Shown: in pieces, positions 15,619 to 23,342 of the stretch
Layout of the letters: the number at the start of each line of letters is the position of its first letter
How positions within the stretch are numbered: position 1 is the stretch's first letter
NCBI GenBank assembly: GCA_030681035.1
Contig: JAUXUI010000062.1
Span: 61,958-125,957, forward strand
Source of the DNA: Lysobacteraceae bacterium
Lineage (GTDB): Bacteria; Pseudomonadota; Gammaproteobacteria; Xanthomonadales; Xanthomonadaceae
DNA: 64,000 bases
Direction of reading: 5' to 3'
Notes under the pieces: generated by a model
The model's input: only the letters and a program-made list of their open reading frames with translations
Database searches by the model: none
Told to the model about the DNA's origin: nothing
Made by a program: the position numbers and the translations under genes

Positions 15619-16672
15619 GCGGACGGTCAATACCGCCAATCTGGCATTTATCGACGCCATGTCGGTTGGCCTGGGCGCAGTGATTTTGCTGTTCATGATC
15701 CTGCACCACGCCAGCGAAGTGGTTGCCAGCCAGAAGAATCACGCCAGCGCCGAAAAAGTCAGTGCGCTTGAGGATGAAGTGCTGAAAAAACGCCAGGCCG
15801 CCGCGCAGATGGCTGCGGCATTGCAGGCAACGCAGCAGCAACTGCGTGCTGCACAAGCACGCGCTGCCAGCCTGACGCAGGAATTGAAATCGCAAGATAC
15901 GCAGGGCTCCGGCAGTGATGACAGCAAATTGGCAAGCCTTAAATCCGAAGTTCTGACCTTGCAAGCGCGCGTGGACGCGTTGCGCGCAACACAGGCCGAA
16001 GTCACCAATGCCACCCGCGAGCGCGCTGGTGAGGGCACGCGCCAGTACCTTGCTGGGCTTGAGGTCAAAGGCAAGCGAATCCTGATTCTGGTCGATGTCT
16101 CGGCCAGCATGCTTGATGAGACTGTGGTCGGCGTGATCCGGGCTCGCAACATGGATGCCGCCACCCAGCGCGCATCAGCGAAATGGCGTTGGGCGTTGAA
16201 TGCACTGGATTGGATTACCACGCAAGTTCCGGCGTCGGCGCAGTTTCAGGTGTACGCGTTCAATACCACGGTTGAGTCGGCGGTTTCTGGCACTACCGGC
16301 AACTGGTTGGCAGTGGGCAATGGCGCACAGCTCAGCGCTGCGGTAAGCGATTTGCGTCAGCGCCTGCCGGCGGGCGGAACCAGCTTGACTCGGGCATTCG
16401 CTGCCGCTGCCAGGCTCTCGCCACAGCCAGACAACATTTACCTGCTTACCGACGGACTGCCAACCCAAGGTGCGGCAATCCGGGGTGGCCTGGTTTCTGG
16501 CGATCAGCGCATGGATTTGTTCGCCGAGGCGCTGCGTGCGATGCCGCGCGGTATCGCAATACATACCTTGTTGTTCCCGATGGACGGCGACTCCAAAGCG
16601 GCCGGTGCTTACTGGCAACTGGCGCAGATTTCCGGCGGCAGCTTTTTGGCACCATCAAGGGATTGGCCATGA
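15605..16672 (+). CDS. Single-pass membrane VWA-domain protein, putative stator B subunit 1 (355 aa)
   Basis: One N-terminal helix (about 13-33) reads FIDAMSVGLGAVILLFMIL, with an acidic D17 at its cytoplasmic end in the position of the proton-carrying Asp of MotB/ExbD/TolR. A coiled coil (about 45-135) follows, then a periplasmic von Willebrand A domain (about 155-350). That domain has a complete MIDAS start DVSAS (D164, S166, S168), the GGTSLTRAF threonine loop and LLTDGLPT. The start overlaps the preceding gene by 14 nt and the stop overlaps the next gene by 4 nt, so expression is coupled. I infer a metal-dependent protein-binding head moved by a proton channel. Membership of the VWA family is certain; the stator role is inference. 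Confidence 0.86.
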   Translation: MAKNRRTVNTANLAFIDAMSVGLGAVILLFMILHHASEVVASQKNHASAEKVSALEDEVLKKRQAAAQMAAALQATQQQLRAAQARAASLTQELKSQDTQGSGSDDSKLASLKSEVLTLQARVDALRATQAEVTNATRERAGEGTRQYLAGLEVKGKRILILVDVSASMLDETVVGVIRARNMDAATQRASAKWRWALNALDWITTQVPASAQFQVYAFNTTVESAVSGTTGNWLAVGNGAQLSAAVSDLRQRLPAGGTSLTRAFAAAARLSPQPDNIYLLTDGLPTQGAAIRGGLVSGDQRMDLFAEALRAMPRGIAIHTLLFPMDGDSKAAGAYWQLAQISGGSFLAPSRDWP

Positions 16673-17664
16673 AACGGCGTCGGCGCAAGGATCACGACGT
16701 GTTCAGTCTGTCCTTTCTGGACGCCATCAGCGGCGGGTTTGGCGCGATCGTGATGTTGCTGGTGATCGTGAAAGTGGCCGAACCCACGGTGACCAAGGAT
16801 CGTGGCATCGGCCTGGAAAACACGGCGATCACGTTGGCCAAGGAACTGCCTGAGCTCGAACATCAGATCAAAAGCCAGCAGCAACAATTGGCCGATGCAC
16901 AGAACCTGCTGGCATTGGTGCAACGCGATGTCACCCGCTTGGCACCGGGTGCCGCTGCCGCCCGCAAAGAGCGCGAGGCATCGGCACTCAATGCACGCGC
17001 GGCCACCACCATCGAACAACGACTGGCCATCGCTCGCCAGGAACTTACCGCCGAAATGCTGCGTTTGCAGGCGGTGCGGCCAGCCGCTGCCAATTCACTG
17101 GTTGGCGGCATTCCGGTGGACAGTGAATACATCATCTTTGTCATCGACACCTCTGGCAGCATGCAGAGCATCTGGCCATCGGTAGTGCGCACTCTCGACA
17201 AGGTGCTCAATGCCTATCCCAGGGTCAAAGGCATACAGGTAATGAGCGACATGGGTGAGTACATGTATTCGCAATATGCCGGGCAGTGGATACCCGATAC
17301 GCCGGGCCGGCGGCGCGCGGTGTTGCAACGCATGGCGTCGTGGTCGCCGTTTTCCAACAGTTCGCCATCCGAGGGCATCGTGGCTGCCATCCGCAGTTTT
17401 CACGATCCCGGCAAACGCATCAGTATTTACGTGTTTGGCGACGACTTTACCGGCGCATCGATACAGTCCGTGCTCAATACGGTTGCCAGCATCAATCCGC
17501 GCGGGCGCGATGGCAAGCCGCAGGTGCGCATCCACGGTATTGGCTTTCCCAGCTTGTTTTCGATGCCCGGTGCCGGCGCCGGTGCGATACGCTTTGCTAC
17601 CCTGATGCAAAGCCTGAGCAGCGAAAATGGTGGTACGTTCGTGGGCCTGCCCAGTACGCGCTGA
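16669..17664 (+). CDS. Single-pass membrane VWA-domain protein, putative stator B subunit 2 (331 aa)
   Basis: The ATG at 16669 has AAGGGA six bases upstream and overlaps the previous stop (ATGA). The basic N terminus MKRRRRKDHD leads into FSLSFLDAISGGFGAIVMLL with D18, again matching the MotB/ExbD acidic residue. A coiled coil (about 52-135) is followed by a periplasmic VWA domain (about 150-331) with MIDAS DTSGS (D160, S162, S164) and VYVFGDDF-type core strands. It shares the FxDAxSxGxGA helix pattern with the neighbouring VWA protein but the sequences otherwise differ, so they are diverged paralogues rather than a recent duplication. A heterodimer of the two within one channel is the simplest model. 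Confidence 0.86.
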   Translation: MKRRRRKDHDVFSLSFLDAISGGFGAIVMLLVIVKVAEPTVTKDRGIGLENTAITLAKELPELEHQIKSQQQQLADAQNLLALVQRDVTRLAPGAAAARKEREASALNARAATTIEQRLAIARQELTAEMLRLQAVRPAAANSLVGGIPVDSEYIIFVIDTSGSMQSIWPSVVRTLDKVLNAYPRVKGIQVMSDMGEYMYSQYAGQWIPDTPGRRRAVLQRMASWSPFSNSSPSEGIVAAIRSFHDPGKRISIYVFGDDFTGASIQSVLNTVASINPRGRDGKPQVRIHGIGFPSLFSMPGAGAGAIRFATLMQSLSSENGGTFVGLPSTR

Positions 17665-17748
17665 ATGGGTTGTCCATTCAAGGACGATTCACTGCATGGC
17701 TGCAAGATGAGGCATTCGACTCGCTGAGCGAGACAAGGAGAGAGTGTC

Positions 17749-18936
17749 ATGATGTTATCGCGAAATCGAGTGTTTACATTGGGGCTGATTGCGTTGCTGG
17801 CTGGTTGTGCCAGCGGGCCAGTGGACAAGCCGGACAACCGGGTCGCTGCCGAAATGGCGCAGCGCGAAATTCCGGCAAGCCAATTGTTGAACGTCAACAT
17901 TGTCGAGTTCGATCCCAATGTGCCGGCAGCGGCAGATCAGGACGATGACTTGCCGGTGGTACCCGCCGTGCGCAAGGCGGAGGCCAGTTACCTGGCGTAC
18001 TCGCTGCGCAGCACGCTGGAGGGGACCGGCCAATGGGGCGCCGTTCGTGTGGTGCCCGAGGGCATCGATTCGTCCGAAGTGATCGTGCGCGGCACCATCA
18101 TTGCGTCCGATGGCGAGACCCTGGAACTCAGGATTTCGGCCGCTGACGCAACCGGTCGGGTATGGCTGGAAAAGACCTATGCGCGGCAGGCCAGTGAAGA
18201 CAGTTATGCCGATTCGGTGGGCGGCGGCGATCCGTACCAAAGTCTGTTCAACCAGATCGCCAATGATTTGCTGGCGCAACGTCGTCGTCTGGATGCGGAT
18301 GCAGTGCTTGAAGTGCGACGGGTTGCCGAGCTGCGTTTTGCAGCAGACATCGCCCCCGATGCGTTTTCGCATCATCTGGAGCAATCACGCGGGCGTTATC
18401 ACGTGCTCAGTTTGCCGGCGAGCGATGATCCCATGCTGTCGCGCATCGCACAAATCCGTGAACGCGACAATCTGCTGATCGATTCGCTCGATCAGCATTA
18501 CGGCATGTTTCATGACGGCATGGCGCCGGCCTATCGGCAATGGCGTCTGGCCAGTTTCAAGGAAGGCAGCGCGATGCGCGAACTCAAGCGCGAGGCGACC
18601 ACGCGCAAGGTGGTGGGTGGGCTGGCGGTGCTGGCGGGAATTATCGGCATGACGCAGAAAAACCAGAGCAACGCGTCGTCGGTGGGTTCGCAAGCGGCGA
18701 TACTTGGTGGCGGTTACCTGTTCAAGACCGGTCTCGACAAGGGCCGTGACGCCGAAATCCACGTGCTGGCTTTGCAGGAACTCAACACCACGCTGGGCGG
18801 TGATCTGGAACCGCGCGTGGTATCGCTCGAAGGCCAGACCGTTACTTTGCATGGCTCGGCCAAAGAGCAATACCGTGAGTGGCGCAGGCTGCTGCGTGAG
18901 TTGCATCAGGCTGAAACCGGCGCAACGGGCGACTGA
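17749..18936 (+). CDS. Lipoprotein with CsgG/LpoB-like periplasmic domain, last gene of the operon (395 aa)
   Basis: Lipoprotein signal with lipobox LLAGC (C20) and no Asp at +2, favouring outer-membrane sorting. Residues about 45-190 (NVNIVEFDPNVP, ASYLAYSLRSTLEGTG, EVIVRGTIIASDGETLELRI) resemble the alpha/beta fold of outer-membrane-associated CsgG/LpoB/GNA1162-type lipoproteins. The C-terminal half is mainly helical and contains a Gly/Ala-rich hydrophobic stretch (VVGGLAVLAGIIGMT) that could be membrane-associated. It lies 84 nt after the second VWA gene, on the same strand and with no terminator seen between, so I include it in the operon. It may form the outer-membrane end of the machine. 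The fold call is a pattern judgement only. Confidence 0.72.
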   Translation: MMLSRNRVFTLGLIALLAGCASGPVDKPDNRVAAEMAQREIPASQLLNVNIVEFDPNVPAAADQDDDLPVVPAVRKAEASYLAYSLRSTLEGTGQWGAVRVVPEGIDSSEVIVRGTIIASDGETLELRISAADATGRVWLEKTYARQASEDSYADSVGGGDPYQSLFNQIANDLLAQRRRLDADAVLEVRRVAELRFAADIAPDAFSHHLEQSRGRYHVLSLPASDDPMLSRIAQIRERDNLLIDSLDQHYGMFHDGMAPAYRQWRLASFKEGSAMRELKREATTRKVVGGLAVLAGIIGMTQKNQSNASSVGSQAAILGGGYLFKTGLDKGRDAEIHVLALQELNTTLGGDLEPRVVSLEGQTVTLHGSAKEQYREWRRLLRELHQAETGATGD

Positions 18937-19013
18937 GCGTCTGTGTTGACAGGGTCGGTTCCGTAGACTGCGTCCCACGCACTGTGGGAGCGCCCTGTGC
19001 GAAGCTCAACTGC

Positions 19014-19145
19014 GTAGGATGGGTAGAGCGCAGCGACCGAGTGCAACGAAGGCGTAGTTCGCGTAGCGAACGCTGTCGCGAAGCGACCGAACCCCATCGG
19101 CAATATCTGACAATGATGGGTTTCGCTGCGCTCTACCCATCCTAC
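19014..19145. repeat. Dispersed palindromic element, long form
   Basis: The outer arms GTAGGATGGGTAGAGCGCAG and its complement CTGCGCTCTACCCATCCTAC frame a loop containing CAATATCTGACAA. The left arm is interrupted by a 54-nt insert (19037-19090), rich in CGAAGCG/TCGCG, that recurs in inverse orientation in the copy at 34042-34169. It lies in the 501-nt gene-free stretch 18937-19437, after a small CCCAC/GTGGG hairpin at about 18971-18994. No gene was seen in that stretch. Confidence 0.85.
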
Positions 19146-19320
19146 GTCACTGCGCGGCTTTGCCGTTCTATCCCGCTGCATCATGGTGTTGTCGGATTCA
19201 CCGCTTCGCGGTTTGATCCGACCTGCGCCCTCTCAGATCAACGGCATCATGCTCATGTAGGTCGGTTCAAGCCGTACAGCGGCGGAATCGACATCCAGAC
19301 ATGGATGATCTTGGCGCTTT

Positions 19321-19431
19321 TCCTTTGCGCTTCGCGTTCTTTGCGGACAAATGGTTTTACGCTTTTCCCGAGTCCCGAGGTCCCGAGGTCCCGAGTCCCG
19401 AGTCCCGAGTCCCGAGTCCCGAGTCCCGCAG
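19321..19431. repeat. CTTTGCG-type repeat followed by nine CCCGAGT heptamer units
   Basis: CTTTGCG-type motifs and TTCTTTGCGGACAAA are followed by TTTTACGCTTTTC and then nine near-perfect 7-8 nt units of CCCGAGT (19367-19431). The same composite recurs at 59461-59578. It ends 6 nt before the stop of the DUF2058 gene on the minus strand. The heptamer run is a slippage-prone microsatellite. Confidence 0.8.
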
Positions 19432-19437
19432 TCTGTC

Positions 19438-20058
19438 CTACCAGACCAGATCGTCCGGCACCTGAAACTGGGGGTCGGCATAAGGCTCAGCGCTGGCTGG
19501 TGCGTCGGGATCGACGCGTAGCGCAATGGCTGCCGGAAAAATCGCTTCGGCGCGATTCAGCGTTTGCGCAGATACCAGCAGATAGCGGCCATTGGCTTGT
19601 ACCACACCCAGTTCACCGGCATTGAGCGCCTTGAGTTGGTCGGCAGTGACATAAATGCGCTTGATCTTGCCGCCGTATTCAAAATGACGGGCGAGTTCAG
19701 CGGCCGGGTCGTTGAGCACGTTGTCCTTGAATAACTCGGCGAGTTTGGCCTTGGCTTCACGGCGCAGTCGGGCCTGTTCCTGCTGTGCGCGTTCGGCGGC
19801 AAGGCGATCGTTCTTTTCCTTTTGCGCGCGAATGGCGTAAGCGCGGGCCAGGTCGATCTCCTCTGTATTGCGTGCAGCATTCGGCGCGGTGCCTGGCTTG
19901 TCGCCGTGCCTGGCTTTGCCATGTGCGTGCGCGCCGGCTTTGCGTTTGGCTGCTTGATTGTCCCGCCGTTTGTCCGGGGGGCGGGCAGGTTTGGGTTCGG
20001 GCTTGGCGCTGGCTGTGAAACCCAGGCCCAACAATTTGTCACGTAATGAATGGCTCAT
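19438..20058 (-). CDS. DUF2058 family protein (206 aa)
   Basis: Matches the gammaproteobacterial DUF2058 (YaiL) family by its opening MSHSLRDKLLGLGF, a Lys/Arg/Ala-rich basic linker (about 20-60), a charged coiled-coil segment (about 65-115) and a conserved C-terminal domain including FEYGGKIKRIYVT and LGVVQANGRYLLV. It is sometimes annotated as a nucleoprotein/polynucleotide-associated enzyme, but without a defined reaction. The strongly basic linker is consistent with nucleic-acid binding. It is followed by slyX on the same strand's downstream side and ends against a repeat cluster. Confidence 0.9.
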   Translation of the reverse strand: MSHSLRDKLLGLGFTASAKPEPKPARPPDKRRDNQAAKRKAGAHAHGKARHGDKPGTAPNAARNTEEIDLARAYAIRAQKEKNDRLAAERAQQEQARLRREAKAKLAELFKDNVLNDPAAELARHFEYGGKIKRIYVTADQLKALNAGELGVVQANGRYLLVSAQTLNRAEAIFPAAIALRVDPDAPASAEPYADPQFQVPDDLVW

Positions 20059-20066
20059 GGCGGACT

Positions 20067-20282
20067 TCAGTAATGCGGCGGTGGGGGTTCGATGCCAGGA
20101 TCAGTCAGTGGTTCCGCACGAAAGCGGCGCAGTTCATCCAGGGTGCGCTCCAGCAATCGATGGGTGCGTTCGTTTTCGACCCGGGCCTGCGCCAGTGCGT
20201 CGCTCAGCTCGGTTACGGTGAGTTCCTGAAACGCCACACGCGCTTCGAGTTCATCCACGCGGGCTTCGAGTGGTGTATTCAT
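20067..20282 (-). CDS. slyX: SlyX family protein (71 aa)
   Basis: Short coiled-coil protein typical of Sly[21 protein letters not shown], heptads of Leu/Val through residue 52, and the diagnostic proline-rich tail ending EPPPPHY. Function unknown in all organisms. The ATG overlaps the ugd stop by four bases, so it is translationally coupled to ugd here. Confidence 0.93.
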   Translation of the reverse strand: MNTPLEARVDELEARVAFQELTVTELSDALAQARVENERTHRLLERTLDELRRFRAEPLTDPGIEPPPPHY

Positions 20283-21619
20283 GACTGGGTCACCGAGCGG
20301 CCACGGCCGATACCGTAATAGGCGATTCCCGCTGCTTCCACCGCTTCGGGGGCATAGACGTTGCGGCCATCAAACAATACCGGCTCGCGCAGGCTGGCGC
20401 GGATACGGCCAAAGTCCGGGCTCCAATAGGCCTTCCATTCGGTCAAGAGAATCAGTGCATCGGCTCCCTGCAAGGCGAGTTCGGGCGTGTCGCACAGCAA
20501 CAGATCTTCGCGCATTCCAAATATGCGCTGTGCTTCGCCCATGGCTTCAGGGTCGTGGGCACGTACGCTGGCGCCAGCGGCCCAGAGTTGTTCGAGCAAG
20601 CGCCGGCTGGGTGCTTCACGCATGTCGTCGGTGTCGGGTTTGAATGCCAATCCCCACAGCGCAAAGCATCGTCCTGCGAGTTGTCCCTTGAAATGCGCAT
20701 GGATCAACGCGTACAAATGATCCTTTTGCGCGTCGTTGACGGATTCCACCGCGCTCAGCAAGGCCGGCACATAACCATGCTGGCGAGCGCTATGGCCGAG
20801 CGCACGCACGTCTTTGGGAAAGCACGAGCCGCCGTATCCTGCGCCGGGGTAGATGAAGTGGTAGCCGATACGCGGGTCCGAGCCGATGCCCTGGCGCACC
20901 ATTTCGATGTCGGCGCCCACCCGTTCGGCGATATTGGCCATCTCGTTCATGAAGCTGATCTTGGTGGCGAGCATGGCGTTGGCGGCGTACTTGGTCAGCT
21001 CTGCCGAACGCACGTCCATCAGCACCACCCGCTCGTGATTGCGGTTGAACGGCGCATACAGGCGGCGCAGCGGCTCTGCCGTTTGAGCGTCGCGTGCGCC
21101 GATCACAATGCGATCCGGGCGCATGCAATCCTTGACCGCGTTGCCTTCCTTGAGGAACTCGGGATTGGACACCACATCAATGGCGAGCGTGCTGCCGCGC
21201 GCTGCAAGCGCTCTGTGTATTGCGGCCTGCACACGAGCGGCAGTACCCACTGGCACGGTAGATTTGTTGACAATCAGCGTCGGCTTTACCAAGTGTTTGC
21301 CGATAGTGTCGGCAACGGCAAGGACATGACGCATATCTGCGCTGCCGTCCTCGTCGGATGGCGTGCCCACCGCAATGAAGATGATTTCGGCGTGAGCGAT
21401 GGCGGACTGCGCATCACCACTGAAACGCAGCCGGCCGGCGGCGCTGTTGGCGCGCACCATGTCTTGCAGCCCAGGCTCGAACAGCGGGATGTCCCCATTA
21501 TTCAAGGCGGCAACCTTGGCGGTATCGATATCCACGCAAATGACATCATTGCCGACCTCAGCCAGGCAGGTGCCGGTAACCAAACCGACATAGCCGGTGC
21601 CAAACAAGGTGATGTTCAT
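20279..21619 (-). CDS. ugd: UDP-glucose 6-dehydrogenase
   Basis: NAD-dependent oxidation of UDP-glucose to UDP-glucuronate, a precursor of exopolysaccharide and of lipid A aminoarabinose. The 446 residues contain the N-terminal Rossmann motif [20 protein letters not shown], the substrate-binding [14 protein letters not shown] segment, the catalytic cysteine in [14 protein letters not shown], and the C-terminal domain [20 protein letters not shown]. The ATG at 21619 begins directly with the conserved [13 protein letters not shown]. Coupled by a four-base overlap to slyX. No other sugar-nucleotide genes lie nearby. Confidence 0.95.
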   Translation of the reverse strand: MNITLFGTGYVGLVTGTCLAEVGNDVICVDIDTAKVAALNNGDIPLFEPGLQDMVRANSAAGRLRFSGDAQSAIAHAEIIFIAVGTPSDEDGSADMRHVLAVADTIGKHLVKPTLIVNKSTVPVGTAARVQAAIHRALAARGSTLAIDVVSNPEFLKEGNAVKDCMRPDRIVIGARDAQTAEPLRRLYAPFNRNHERVVLMDVRSAELTKYAANAMLATKISFMNEMANIAERVGADIEMVRQGIGSDPRIGYHFIYPGAGYGGSCFPKDVRALGHSARQHGYVPALLSAVESVNDAQKDHLYALIHAHFKGQLAGRCFALWGLAFKPDTDDMREAPSRRLLEQLWAAGASVRAHDPEAMGEAQRIFGMREDLLLCDTPELALQGADALILLTEWKAYWSPDFGRIRASLREPVLFDGRNVYAPEAVEAAGIAYYGIGRGRSVTQS

Positions 21620-21711
21620 GGCTTATCCACTCTGGACAGTGAAGCAGTGCGCGAGGATGTGATGGTAACCGGCAGTGATGACAGGGTCACGTTGTGATGG
21701 CCTGCAAACGA

Positions 21712-21741
21712 CAACGGCCGGCGGAAAACCGCCGGCCGTTG
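21712..21741 (-). terminator. Strong hairpin after the FKBP gene
   Basis: A 13-bp perfect stem (CAACGGCCGGCGG / CCGCCGGCCGTTG) with loop AAAA lies 20 nt beyond the FKBP stop and before the ugd promoter region. The downstream T-run on the minus strand is poor (GTCGTTTG), so termination efficiency is uncertain, but position and stability fit a terminator. Confidence 0.75.
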
Positions 21742-21760
21742 CGAAAAACACGAGCGATAC

Positions 21761-22474
21761 TTACTGTGCTGCCGCAGGCGGCACGATCTCCAGCAGCTCA
21801 ACCTCGAAGACCAACGTCGAGTTGGGGCTGATCGGGCCGGCGCCACGCTCGCCATAACCCAGATTGCTCGGAATCCAGAACTTGTATTTGCTGCCGACCG
21901 GCATCAGTGCAACGCCCTCGGTCCAACCTGGGATCACCTGATTGAGCGCGAATTGCGCCGGCTCGTTGCGGTCATAGGAGCTGTCGAAGGTGGTGCCATC
22001 GAGCAGCGTACCCAGGTAATGCACGCGCACCGTGTCGGTGGCTTGCGGCTTGCCGCCGTTGCCGGCACGAATCACTTGGTACTGCAGGCCGCTGGCTGTG
22101 GTTTGCACTCCGGCCTTGCTCTTGTTGGCGGCCAGGAATGCCTCGCCTTCGGCGATGTTCTTGCTGGCTTTGGCCGATGATTCAGCGGCCTGTTTTTGCT
22201 GCATGCGCTGTTGGAACGCCTTGCGCACGGTATCGGCTTCCTCGTCGCTGAGCTGGGTCTTGCCACCGGCCAGCGCATTCTGCATTGCAGCGATGGCTAT
22301 CTTGGTGTCGATTTCATCCTTGATCGGCTCCAGCATCTTGGCCAAATCCATGCCCACGGTGTAGGAGAACTTGTCTTTCTCGGTTTCCAGCTTGGCCTGC
22401 GCGGAAACATTGGCCGTCATCGCCAGCGCGAGCGCCGCCGCTAGGGCACAGGTGAATCGGGATACGGCATTCAT
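21761..22474 (-). CDS. Periplasmic FKBP-type peptidyl-prolyl isomerase, FkpA/Mip-like (237 aa)
   Basis: The signal peptide [20 protein letters not shown] to VSA ends near residue 25. An alpha-helical dimerisation region (about 30-125, [34 protein letters not shown]) leads into the FKBP domain (about 130-230): [52 protein letters not shown] and [24 protein letters not shown]. The layout equals FkpA/Mip proteins, which fold periplasmic and outer-membrane proteins. Monocistronic, with a hairpin directly downstream. Confidence 0.93.
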   Translation of the reverse strand: MNAVSRFTCALAAALALAMTANVSAQAKLETEKDKFSYTVGMDLAKMLEPIKDEIDTKIAIAAMQNALAGGKTQLSDEEADTVRKAFQQRMQQKQAAESSAKASKNIAEGEAFLAANKSKAGVQTTASGLQYQVIRAGNGGKPQATDTVRVHYLGTLLDGTTFDSSYDRNEPAQFALNQVIPGWTEGVALMPVGSKYKFWIPSNLGYGERGAGPISPNSTLVFEVELLEIVPPAAAQ

Positions 22475-22637
22475 GCAATCAGTCTCCTGCTATGGGATGA
22501 GGTGCGGGCCCAGATGGGCGGCCCGGTATTGTCAGGGTGGAGTAGCTTTTGGGCAATGCCTATTGTGCCACGCCGCCATTTTTTGTTCAGGGGTTGGCAG
22601 GTTCGGCACCGTGTCATCAGTTGGGTTGAAGGGGCTG

Positions 22638-22677
22638 TTGACATTCCTCGATGTAGTGTTATAGTTACCTACAACAC
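22638..22677 (+). promoter_or_regulatory. Promoter with overlapping dyad for the GntR/ABC operon
   Basis: TTGACA (22638-22643), a 16-nt spacer and TATAGT (22660-22665) form a good sigma-70 promoter 53 nt before the first gene. The -10 lies inside an imperfect dyad, GTGTTATAG...CTACAACAC (22656-22677), in which 18 of 22 positions are symmetrical. This is the expected size and position for an operator of the GntR/YtrA-type repressor encoded second in the operon. The operator role is inferred from location and symmetry. Confidence 0.7.
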
Positions 22678-22717
22678 CGGTTGCCAATGACAGCCGCCGG
22701 TCGCCGAGGAGACGATC

Positions 22718-22969
22718 ATGCACAACAAACTGCGCACAACATTGACCAGCTTGGGTGTTGCTCTGGGGTTTGTCGCCAGTACGCTAATGCTTGCGCAACC
22801 GCTCGAATCTGAAACCATGCAAGTGGCTGGCAATGCCCGCATCGATAGCGAATCAGCGCCCCAAACTGCGCCGCAGGCCGCTCCAGATCGCGAGCGGCAA
22901 AGTGCTCGCGTCAATCTGGCGATGCCTTATTACTCCTTTGCGCGTTTGATACCGCGCCGGGAGTCATGA
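22718..22969 (+). CDS. Small exported or membrane-anchored protein of the GntR/ABC operon (83 aa)
   Basis: Begins with a signal/anchor sequence (MHNKLRTTLTSLGVALGFVA to LMLAQ) followed by a polar Gln/Pro/Arg tail ending YYSFARLIPRRES. GAGGAG lies eight bases before the ATG. It is the first gene after the promoter, and its stop is one base before the GntR start. No known domain. Its position suggests a small accessory or sensor peptide for the ABC exporter, but nothing in the sequence proves that. Confidence 0.65.
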   Translation: MHNKLRTTLTSLGVALGFVASTLMLAQPLESETMQVAGNARIDSESAPQTAPQAAPDRERQSARVNLAMPYYSFARLIPRRES

Positions 22970-22970
22970 G

Positions 22971-23342
22971 ATGAGTACAGTGCAGTGGAATGACAACAGC
23001 CCGATCTACCGACAGCTCAAGGAGCGGGTGGTGGCAATGATGCTTGATGGTGCATTAAAACCCGGCGATGCATTGCCTTCGGTGCGCCAGATTGCAGCCG
23101 ATTACCAACTCAACCCGATCACCGTATCGCGCGCCTATCAGGAACTGGTCGATGAGAGCCTGGTGGAGAAACGTCGCGGGTTGGGCATGTTCGTTACCGA
23201 CGGCGCACCGGAAAAGCTGTTGGGCACGGAGCGTGAGCATTTCTTGAATGACGAGTGGCCCTTGGTGCTGGAGCGCATGCGCCGGCTTGGGCTTGATATC
23301 AAATCCCTGATGAAGGCGGCGCTTGCCGCGGAGGAAAAGTGA
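22971..23342 (+). CDS. GntR family transcriptional regulator, YtrA subfamily (123 aa)
   Basis: Short GntR protein: an N-terminal winged helix (about 8-75: SPIYRQLKERVVAMMLDGAL, LPSVRQIAADYQLNPITVSR, YQELVDESLVEKRRGLGMFV) followed by only about 45 residues of helical tail. The short tail is diagnostic of the YtrA subfamily, which lacks a large effector domain and normally represses an adjacent ABC transporter operon. Its stop overlaps the ATPase start (TGATG). The dyad over the operon's own -10 box is the likely target. Confidence 0.93.
   Translation: MSTVQWNDNSPIYRQLKERVVAMMLDGALKPGDALPSVRQIAADYQLNPITVSRAYQELVDESLVEKRRGLGMFVTDGAPEKLLGTEREHFLNDEWPLVLERMRRLGLDIKSLMKAALAAEEK

Noticed and set aside
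7709..18936. Zorya or Tol-Pal assignment for the proton-channel operon
   Set aside because: No ZorC/D/E-like helicase or nuclease gene, and no TolA, TolB, Pal or TonB gene. The only shared part is the MotA/TolQ-type channel.
18984..19625. 213-codon plus-strand frame through the 19-kb repeats
   Set aside because: It consists of palindromic repeat and heptamer sequence and runs antisense into the DUF2058 gene.
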